Shown in pieces: positions 55,626 through 64,000 of a DNA stretch of 64,000 nucleotides. The first letter of the stretch is position 1. Each line of letters starts with the position of its first letter. The position numbers and the translations under genes are program-made. Source of the stretch: Pholiota molesta (taxonomy: Eukaryota > Basidiomycota > Agaricomycetes > Agaricales > Strophariaceae); contig JACGCK010000021.1 of NCBI GenBank assembly GCA_014925825.1, positions 248,001-312,000 of the forward strand, in the 5' to 3' direction. Below the pieces are notes generated by a model, which was given only the letters and a program-made list of their open reading frames with translations, was not told the DNA's origin and did no database searches.

Positions 55626-56902
55626 ATGCCACCTACACAGAAAGCGTTACTTCTCCCCAAGAGATTTGGGGACCTCGTCATTGGCGACGTCCCTATTCCC
55701 CAGCCTGGATCTGGCGAAATCAGGATCAGGATTTTGGCTTCTGCGTTAACCCAGTCGATTGGAAGGTACACAAGCAAGGCATTTTCGTTGATACTTTCCC
55801 TGCAATTCTTGGTGGTGATATCGCTGGCGATGTCGATGAGCTCGGCCCTGGCGTGAAGGACTTCAAAGTCGGTGACAGAGTGTAAGTCCCATATCTTACA
55901 TATATGTGCTCATATTCAGATACTGACCAAATCATAAACCAGGGTCACTCAAGGAATACGATCTCCTTCGAACAACAAAGCTGGTTTCCAGCAATATACC
56001 CTGGCCAGCCAGACCTTCTTGTCGAAGGTACGTATTCCATATTTTACATTCTGGATGTTGTTATACTAATATCAAAGCCTCCAGATTCCTATTAGCCTTT
56101 CATACGATGGCGCTTCCTCTTTCCCAGTTGCGCTCTCGGCCGCCTACGTTGGTTTATACAACAAGAATCCGCAGGGACTGGGCTTCGCGCCTCCAATTTC
56201 CTCCGCGCCCAAGGAAAATATGCAGGCACTCCCATCGTCGTTCTCGGTGGTTCCAGCTCTGTCGGCCACAATGGCAAGTCGTCCTTTCTACGCATTCTTT
56301 AGATTCGTAACCCATAAGAATATTTTACAAGTCATTCAACTCGCAAAATATCCGGATTTCCCCAATCATCACCACCGCCTCCTTGAAGCACGCCGAATAT
56401 CTCCAATCCCTCGGAGCCACCGCCATTCTCGACCGGAACCTTCCTTCATCTGCCCTCGTCGCAGAAATGCAAAGATCACCGACAAGCCTGTCCGGGCTGT
56501 CTACGATGCCATTTCGTCGGACGAGACACAGCAAGCAGGGCTTGATATTCTCGCTCCCAAGGCCAGCTCGCCGTCGTCGGCGCGCCGAAACCCAAGCCGA
56601 CGGATGGCAAAGTATTTATTTGTGACTGGCGGTATTGGGGTGCCTAACAATGTCGAGCTATTGTCAAAATTCTACCATGATATTTTTATGGGTTTCTAGA
56701 GAAAGGGTGGCTGAAGGTAAGTTCAATTCGGGCCTGCCATTGTGGTTTGCATTGACTTTCCTTCAAATTTTTTCAGCCGAACAACATCGAGGTTCTGCCG
56801 GGAGGACTTGCTGGAATTCCCAATGGCCTTGTTAGGTTGGAAGCTGATCAAGTATCCAACTTGAAGCTCGTCGCGCACCCTCAAGAAACGTCTTTGAATT
56901 AA
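55626..56902 (+). pseudogene. Zinc-type alcohol dehydrogenase/enoyl reductase, multiply frameshifted
   Basis: A medium-chain dehydrogenase/reductase of the enoyl-reductase-like (zinc-independent or ToxD-like) group; soluble, NADPH-dependent. Segments: MPPTQKALLLPKRFGDLVIG, GSGEIRIRILASAL, NPVDWKVHKQGIFVDTFPAI, GGDIAGDVDELGPGVKDFKV GDRV, YDGASSFPVALSAAYVGLY, the nucleotide-binding PIVVLGGSSSVG, SPIITTASLKHAEYLQSLGA TAILDRN, VRAVYDAISSDETQQAGLDI LAP, KGQLAVVGAP and a C-terminus PNNIEVLPGGLAGIPNGLVR with TAA at 56900. At least seven single-base deletions, mostly in A, T, G or C runs (for example near 55742, 56216, 56342, 56357, 56472, 56562, 56697), break the frame. Every segment still matches the family, so the gene may be intact in reality. 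Confidence 0.8.
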
Positions 56903-57081
56903 GTTGATGATTTCAATATGTACAATATAGCGATGTAAACAGTATTCTATGTTACTCGTACAACTACCCCAAGTCGAGGAGCAAAAAAGTGTGCAGATCC
57001 GCAACGTCTCTATTCTTCCCGCGCAACATCACTGCAAGCCTGCAATATCCATTGTCCAGTTCTGCATTGTCGACCGCTCCA

Positions 57082-60000
57082 CTATAATACACGAGCCAGG
57101 GTCCTCTTCAGTATCTTGACGCTCCTCCCAAAGTCGATCAAGCGGTAGCTCCAGTCTGTTCCATAGCCACCGCGTTTGATCATGTTGCCCCACTTCTCCG
57201 TGGGCCAGGCAGTGAGCGGGCCAGGTTGCCGCACGATGTTCCTGCGGAAGACGGAGTTGTGGACCCAGTCGGCTTCGTGGAAACGTAGAGAAGGGCAGCG
57301 CATTCTTGTCTGCAAGGTGAAGAGGTGGTGTCAATACGAGAAGTGTTGTGGTGATGTACTGGACTTACTTGTCGTCGATCGAAAGCTCGTCGGGGTTAAT
57401 CATCTTTCCGCAGTCCTCGAGCAGCATGATTGGACTCAAGTATCATCGTCCTCTCTTTCGCATCGTCAGAACCCGACTCGTCCGATTCTTTGTCCGATTC
57501 TTTCTGTTTTCCTTTGTCGTTCGCGCCGAGGGCGTGAAGAGCCCCGTCGACGACGTAGTATCCATAGTACTGCGGCACAACGGGCGTAACAGGCACAGGG
57601 TCGTGCAACGGGTACACGACATTATACCCGTTCCAATGCTCGAAGAAATGCCGCGGGAACGCCTGATAGTTCTCCGCCTCCCGCGCCAGATGCGCGTCGC
57701 CCTGGATAGACAGCTTCGCCGCGACGCAGACCTTGCTCGTCAGCGGGTGGATCTTCGTCTTCCGGAGGTGCTCGCAGTACGGGCCCAGCGCCAGATCCTG
57801 GTACTTGACGCGCGTCTCGATCGCGCGGTACGGGCCCTCGTACACGACCTCGGGCACGTCCTTCGGCGCGCGCGCCAGCCGCTCCGTCTCCACCCCCTCC
57901 GCGTCCTTCAGCACCACCGTCGCCCCCATCTTCGACTTGACCTTGAACTCGTGCCGCCCGCTCTTGAAGTCCCACCGCGCGTCGCGCTTCTCGCCGCGCG
58001 CGCCGTCCTGCTCCGCCAGGGTCTTCTTCAGGTCGTCGAACACGCACTCCGGGCACATCACCTCGTCGACGAGGTACGACCGCGGCACCTCGAGCTCCGC
58101 GCGGTACACGTACGAGTGGCCGCCGGTCCCGATCGTCGCCTGGGGGGAGAGGTACAGGTGCGCCTCGGGAGGCTGCGTGCGCTCGGGCAGGTGCGGGAAC
58201 ACGATGAAGATCGGCGGCTTACACGGGCCCAGCGCGACCTGGCCGTCAACGGAGCTGCTGTCGATCAGCATCCCGCTCGGGAACACCTTGTTCGACGACG
58301 GGCTCTTCAGGAACTCGGTGCGCACGCGGAGGCGCTCGGCCTCTTGCGCCGCGAGCTCGGCCTCGTCGCTGTCGGCGCGCGCGGTGTGGCGGGTGGACTT
58401 GGCGAGCCGGTATACGTGCGTGATGTCCTGCGTGACGTCAAGTTGTACGGTGCGTGGGGTTTTGCCTGGGGCCCTGTCGTCGTCGTCGTCTTCGTCGTCA
58501 CTGCGCTCCTTATGCCCGGCTGCCTTGAGCAGCCTTGCTGGGTCGTGTACGACGAGCTTCGCGGGCAGGCGCGAGGGCGGTATGTAAGCCTGTAGATTCG
58601 GAGGCTTCCTGAACAGAGCACCGTACACAAACGGCTCTTGAGGCCAAGGCGCAGGGTAGGCGCGAGGGTCAAATGGAGACTTTGGCGGCCACTGCATTTA
58701 GAGTGAGCAAAAATATGGGAAAAAAAATAGTTGCACCTACGTTACTAGGGAGTTCCCAGTCCTCGCGGGCCCGCCCTTTCCCCGCCTTGCCCGCATTATG
58801 CCACTTGGCCCAGCTCTTCTTCATCCACGGTTTATCCTCCTGGTCCTGGATGAGTTCGCCGATATCCAACGGCTTGATGAGATGCGGCTCAGCTTCCTCC
58901 GCCGCCGCCTGCAGAGGCCCCGTCGCATACGTCTCCCCATGCGCCTTCATCCACGCCGCGAGCCGGCTGCCGCTCGACAGCGTGAGCAGGCCTTGGTTCT
59001 CGGGGAAGCGGTGCACGGTGTAGAAGTCGAACAGCGTCGCGCCCCAGATGTCGCTGCCGTTCGACGTCCGCTTGCCCTGGCGCTCCGGCCCGTCCTGCTT
59101 GATCCACCCGCCCTTGGGGTCGCGCGGCCACGACTGGAAGATGAAGCGGTGCTTCGTGGTCGGCGCGTCAAGGATGCGCCGGCGGTCCGCGGCCTTCTCC
59201 TCCGCGGTCGCGGTCGCCATGTCGGTGATTTTGCTGACCTGCTCTGCGACGCCGGTGTTGCGCGCTTTCACGAGGATGATGTCCTCGAGACAGCTTTGCA
59301 CTTGCTCCGCGGGGCTCTCGGTGGCAGACGGGATGGGGGATTCATTGAGGAAGTAGAGGTATTTGTTGAGGGCTTCGCGAGAAGCCTCTGATATCTCGGT
59401 GGTATCGTGGCCAGGGATTGTTTCCATGATCAACGGGTACGCTTGGGAAGCCCAGGGTCCGGTCGGCCTTTGTAGCTAAGGGATTTGTGAGGGGTGGTAA
59501 GGTTATGTGAAACGATTCGGCGTACCATCGGCATCCGTTGCTGAGTGTACCGTTGCGTGTTGCTTGTGCGCTCGTGAGCAACTAGCCTCTGTTTCTTGCT
59601 TGGCTGGAGCTGGCGCGAATGGTGAGCTTCATTTTTTGGAGGAAACGACTGTGCATACCATCGACGTCTATCTCCTCAGTCACCGTTGCTCGTTGATTGG
59701 TTCTTTTAACGGGTTCTTCAATGGACTCTTGTGTTTTGTTGGTTTCCAACGGAGAAGGATCGAGTCGGGTTTAGCTGAGAAATAGTGGGTTTAGAATGTC
59801 GTACATAGAAGAAATGACTAGGCATACCGTCCACATCCATGTTTGAATTCGTCGTTTTTACTTGATTGGGTTCAGGCCCAAGCTCGCTTTTTTGTGCAGC
59901 TGGGGATGCCACTGAGGTATGGTGAGAACTTGTGAGGGTTGGTAAGGTTATGTGAAAGGCTCGGCGTACCATCGGCATCCGTCGCTGAGTGCACCGTTGC

Positions 60001-60481
60001 GCCGTCAACATTGACTTCCTCAGTCACCGTTGCTCGTGGATTAACAGGTTCTCCAATGGACAACTTGGTGATTTCGGGGTCAGGCACTTTTTTTTCCAAC
60101 GGAGGCGCTCGGGAAGGATTAAGTTCGGATTCGGACGCTGAGAAATAGTGGGGTTGGAAGGAGGTGTATGAAAGAAATGACTAGGCATACCGCCGACATC
60201 CACTTCTAAATTCATCGTTTCCTCTTTGTTGGGTTCAGGCCCAAGCTCACGTTCTTGTGCAGTTGGGGATGCCACTGAGGTATGATGAGATTCCAAGGAA
60301 CGATTTGAAGGAACGACTAGAACGCACTATTTACATCCGCTTTTGAGTTTATCGCTGCCTCCGATATTTTCAGCTCTGTCTCTCTTGTAGCTGACGCTGG
60401 TGCTGAACAACGATGAGGTTACCAGGAGGAATGTGGAGGAAACAATAGGGACGTACCGTCTACAATCGTGTCTGAACTCAT
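57082..60481 (-). CDS. Divergent protein-kinase-like protein with duplicated N-terminal exons
   Basis: Member of a kinase-like family I associate with Agaricomycetes. Start ATG at 60481 (MSSDTIVD), then short symmetrical exons encoding a disordered N-terminus: VASPTAQERELGPEPN (60191-60274), EPVNPRATVTEEVNVDG (59970-60137), VASPAAQKSELGPEPN (59828-59911), a 59659-59774 exon and HATVHSATDAD (59526-59603). A long exon follows (MNETIP-like ETIPGHDTTEISEA..WELPSN, 59427-58735) and the kinase exon 58697-57396: glycine loop IGTGGHSYVYRAELEV, VCVAAKLSIQ (candidate Lys), HLAREAENYQAFP (candidate C-helix Glu), then MLLEDCGKMINPDELSIDD. The last exon has RFHEADWVHNSVFRRNIVRQ and RLIDFGR, TAG at 57082. 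The HRD position reads HNS. Frame breaks near 57420-57440 and 57295. The large plus-strand ORF over it is a shadow. Confidence 0.7.
59495..60277. repeat. Tandemly duplicated exon-intron blocks
   Basis: Two overlapping duplications in the kinase-like gene. Block 59750-59915 matches 60113-60278 (offset 363 bp; shared GAAATGACTAGGCATACCG and TGGGTTCAGGCCCAAGCTC). Block 59495-59555 matches 59941-60001 (offset 446 bp; shared GGTAAGGTTATGTGAAA and CGTACCATCGGCATCCG). Both 84-bp exons in the first pair have the same length and phase. Confidence 0.88.
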
Positions 60482-61386
60482 CGTTGTCGTTGACTAGCTC
60501 TGTCGACGCGTCAGCGCTTCTAAGTGGCGTAAGAACAGGTAAGAATTGGGGAAAGGGTTAAGTGAGGCCAATTGGCTCCTGTTTCGACCTTTTATATGCC
60601 TTATTTGTGGCCCGAGTGACGGTGACAAGCCACTTTGTCGCGCCGCGTTGCGTGAATTAGAAGCGTGGCCTTCAACGTGTTGTTTCGCGTGTTTTACGAG
60701 GTGGGGTCGTTTATTGATGGAATGATAACGTTCAGACGACGACGCTGACACGTTGGGAGAAAGAACGAAAGGTTAACGAAAGTTTGTATGTTACTGTAGA
60801 AGAAGAGATGGAAGAGGATGAATGGAGAGTGACCTCTATGGTAACATGCTAAATTAGATCAAATGCGGCCGGATCACCCAATTTAAACGTGCCGCAGTCT
60901 TTGGTTGCTTGATTTTATGATAATCGTCCTGAACTCCTGCTGGTTCTACTGAAAAGAGTTTTACGGTTTGTATTTGGTGTTGCGTAATGAATGTTGGAGC
61001 GACAATTTACAAATTAGATAATGTAAAATGACTCTATGTTTATTAGAGATCGTACCCCATCATGTCCTTGCCAGCACTGGTATCATCTATTTATTTCTAT
61101 GGCTCTCAGATACGTCCAGCGCTAAACTTGTGCGCTTCTCACCACTTGGCTGTCACGTACAAAAATAGACCAATAGTACCGCGACAGCTCCATGCGATAC
61201 CATCCAAGCCAGGACTTGTATAAATATAATCGCTGCATCTCAGGTCTACAACATTGTACTATGCTTCCAGACTCACACACGTTGCTTCGCGTAGATCATG
61301 ATGGGTAGAAACTGCCTACTGATATATAGTATATCAGCTTCCAAGGAATTTACTCTGGACAGACCTGGATCGTTCGACCGACCATC
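60482..61386. other. Intergenic promoter region of divergent genes
   Basis: 900 bp between divergent start codons. A TATA-like TATAAATATAAT occurs near 61218. No gene. Confidence 0.5.
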
Positions 61387-63270
61387 ATGTTTTCGAAGTA
61401 TCTGAGTCTCTCCTCAGTCTCTGTCTTTTTCCTCCTGCAGAACGTCTACGGCTCTCCTGTGGTGACTGGCAGAGCTGCTGAATCTTTCACAACTGCTGTT
61501 CTCGATGGCGTAACATACACCAACAAGGTATGTACACCTGAAATTGCATCACTGGGCCACTAATTTTCGATCATTCGGTATGCAGGGAATTGTGGGCTTT
61601 GGTCTCATCCCATCCAACTTCGTCGAATCGACCGGAGACACCATTGGCGGCTTTGGCAGCGCGATGACCATCAAGCGTGGGTCGTTCCAAGAGAAAGATG
61701 GCGTGTTCACAGGCACCCTCCTCGCACGACCTGACCGAGGATTCAATGTGTACGTCCAGCCCCCTCATATACTAAGGACAACTGCCCATACATCCTACAT
61801 AAATATACCGCACCAGAAATGGCCCGATCGACTACCAAGCCCGCCAATTCGCCATCGACTTCGTGCTCACGCCCTACACCGGCGCCGCCAACCTCTCCTT
61901 CGCCGACGCACAAAAAACCCTCCAGCTCGCCTACCGCAGCACGACGCTCCAGTTCGAGCGCCAGAACAAGACGACGAGCGGGCTCGACCCCGCCGCCACG
62001 CGCGTTGCGCAGGCAGGCTTCGAGCGTCTCCCGTTCCGGGACCCAGTCCTGCCGGTCGTCGCGCGCGCGGACGACCGCCTGGTGCTCGATGTCGAGGGCG
62101 TGGTGGCCAACCGGGACGGCACGTTCTGGATCAGCGATGAATATGGGCCGTACATCTACCGCTTCTCCGCGGACGGCCACCTGCTGCAGACGATCCAGCC
62201 CCCGGACGCTGTGTTGCCGCGCGATGCCACCGGCGCACTGAACTTCACATCGCTTGCTAACCCCGCCACGGGACGCTCGCCCAATCAAGGTGCGCCCAAA
62301 CGCCGTGTACCCGGTGCTTCCTACACCGATTCCTGATCGCAATGCCAGGATTCGAAAGCCTAACATACGACGACGACACGGAAACGCTGTACGCGATGCT
62401 CCAGTCCGCGACGATCCAGGACGGCGGGCTCGTCGCAACAACACAGCGCTACACCCGTCTCTTCGCGTACAATGTGGGCAACCCCGCACTAAAGCCGCGC
62501 CTCGTCGGCGAGTGGGTGGTCCCGCTCCCGCTGAGTGCGAAGAACAAGACGGAGGCGTGCAGCGAGATCCATTTCGTGAGTAAGGGTATATTTTTAGCGC
62601 TCTCTCGCGATGGGGATGGGCGTGGCGGGAACGACGACCACTCGAGTTATAAGTATGTAGATTTGATTCTTCGATATGTATGACTTTTGATGGTGATGGT
62701 TAATGTGCATTTCTTGCTCCTAGGCAAGTCGATCTTTTCTCGATTGCAAACGCCACGGATATACACGGTCCAAATTCGACAATCCCGCAACCCCGTCTCG
62801 CCTCTAGGCGTTTTGGACGCAGCATCACGCCAGCGGATACGTGTCCTTCCTGACATCGTCGATGATACCCAACTCGCGCGCTTCGGCTTGCATAACGGTA
62901 CGACTTTCGCCTCTTCAGAAAGGTTGGTTTTCTTCTAATACCTTCCATGCAAACAGGCAAGCCCAACGACCAACCCTCATCGACGGAAAATGGGAATCCA
63001 TCGCTCTTGCTCCAGTGAACGATCCGGCTTCCCAGATGATTACTTCCTCTTCACCGGGGTTCGTTATTTCTCCTTTCTCCATATATATGGTGTTGATGAT
63101 GACTTCTTCCTCAGTCGGACAACGACTTCCTCAGTACCCAAGGAATATCCCTCGGCGTCCCCTTCAACGCTGGTCTTGACGTCGATAACGAGGTCCTCGT
63201 ATTCCGCGTGACCCTGCCAGTGCGCCTAGGGGAGCATAGAACGCTCTATCAGCCTGTAAATCGTCAGTAA
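61387..63270 (+). pseudogene. Secreted phytase-like esterase (PF13449 type), frameshifted
   Basis: A secreted beta-propeller of the 'esterase-like activity of phytase' family. Signal peptide MFSKYLSLSSVSVFFLLQNV YGSP from the ATG at 61387. Then GIVGFGLIPSNFVESTGDTI GGFGSAM, GTLLARPDRGFN, IDYQARQFAIDFVLTPYTG, LDVEGVVANRDGTFWISDEY GPYIYRFSADGHLL (acidic, probable metal site), NQGFESLTYDDDTETLYAML, RLFAYNVGNPALKPRLVGEW, TEACSEIHFVS, FLALSRDGDGRG, QVDLFSIANATDIHG, DDTQLARFGLHNG, LIDGKWESIALAPVNDPA, SDNDFLSTQGISLGVPFNAG LDVDNEVLVFRVTLP and TAA at 63268. Introns are short. Single-base breaks are needed near 61820 and at several points between 62765 and 63045. Function of the family is poorly defined; substrate unknown. 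Confidence 0.8.
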
Positions 63271-64000
63271 GTAGTACGCTACGAGCAGCACATTATCACA
63301 TAAGCATTAAACGGCCAACAATTCAATGTAAATATTCAGATATTTAGATTAAGGTGCTACGATGAGATGGAACTAACTTATGGAACGATGGAATGAGCGA
63401 CGACAAAGGCGAGAGGTACAGGAAATGAAGGAGGGAAAGGATGGGCGAGATACGAGAAAAGAGAGGCAGACGTAGATGAGAAAATCCCGACGCAGAAACC
63501 GCAGACTAAGTGAGGTGGTGGTCGACGCACGTCGCAGGTGCATGGAAGAGGTGATGAGGAGTGTATGGATGTACGTATGAAATAGGTAGGAGTCTGAGGA
63601 AGAGTAGTTGAACCTGATTGGTTCTATTATTGTCGGTTGTTCGCGTCCATTACTCCTAAAACTTTCCCTGCCCCACCTCTTGAATAAGGCGAGGGAGAAA
63701 GAAAGCAGCAGATCGGTAGGTCTCTCCTTTCTTATGGCAAAACCATTGACGGAGGACGGAGGATGGAGTTGGAGTTGGGATTCGCTAGTGGGCAGTCAGA
63801 CAGCTTGTAATAGCCGAGTCTGGATGCGTGAAAACGCTTGCATCGATGTATTTAGGATTCGGTGCATGGATGTGGTATGTATGTATGTCATGGCGTAGGC
63901 GTAGAAGGGGTCGTAGATCGCAAATGTGATTGTAGGGTTCTTCGTGATGGAGCATTCGTAATTGGAGTCGAGAGATCTAATAATGGTGCAAGGGATTAGA
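63271..64000. other. 3' flank, no gene recognised
   Basis: Purine-rich sequence after the esterase. The ORF at 63608-63898 lacks any motif and is probably chance. Confidence 0.5.

Noticed and set aside
57348..58595. 415-aa plus-strand ORF, Arg/Leu/Val-rich
   Set aside because: Lies antisense to the kinase-like exon 57396-58697, which has recognisable motifs. The plus-strand ORF is a GC-rich shadow of it.
58798..59391. 197-aa plus-strand ORF
   Set aside because: Shadow of the exon encoding ETIPGHDTTEISEA and following; low-complexity Arg/Ala composition.
61743..62489. 248-aa minus-strand ORF
   Set aside because: Antisense of the phytase-like esterase exons, which have clear family motifs.

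Overview
The window is nuclear DNA of a filamentous basidiomycete, most likely an Agaricomycete. Genes are intron-dense with 50-60 bp GT-AG introns, and several belong to families I know mainly from mushroom-forming fungi (DUF6534 seven-helix proteins, the F-box family ending in a WIFKGY/GRWR-type module, a divergent protein-kinase-like family, a WOPR regulator). I see no bacterial features, CRISPR array, rRNA or tRNA gene.

Bases 1 to about 14,400 are a nest of transposable elements, all read on the minus strand. The host is a Tad1-type LINE. Its ORF2 (APE endonuclease plus reverse transcriptase) runs open for 719 codons to the window edge, and its gag-like ORF1 is cut twice: by a complete hAT DNA transposon (2440-7138, 8-bp target duplication CTCGTGGA) and by a complete Ty1/copia retrotransposon (8799-14153, 5-bp duplication CATCG, LTRs differing by one base, one open 1468-codon gag-pol). 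Removing both insertions restores the LINE reading frame exactly, so all three are young.

From 15 to 36 kb lie: a carboxylesterase with a frameshift beside its catalytic serine; a divergent gene pair sharing about 170 bp of promoter, a Nas6/gankyrin proteasome chaperone (minus) and the TFIIH subunit Tfb2 (plus); a WOPR (Gti1/Pac2/Wor1) transcription factor; an F-box protein; an aldo/keto reductase; and an HSBP1-like coiled-coil protein. Most of these read cleanly across introns.

From 36.5 to 63.3 kb nearly every gene is recognisable but interrupted by single-base deletions, mostly in short homopolymers: an unnamed conserved-looking protein, two DUF6534 membrane proteins, a GH17-like glycosidase, GET4, an F-box/LRR protein, a small charged protein, a zinc-type alcohol dehydrogenase/enoyl reductase, a kinase-like protein with duplicated N-terminal exons, and a secreted phytase-like esterase. 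Either this half is decaying or its consensus was poorly polished; the intact transposon ORFs on the left are a useful contrast. I found no clearly new biological system. The best leads are the nested young transposons, three stacked perfect palindromes inside the hAT element, the exon-cassette duplication in the kinase-like gene, and the uneven frameshift load.
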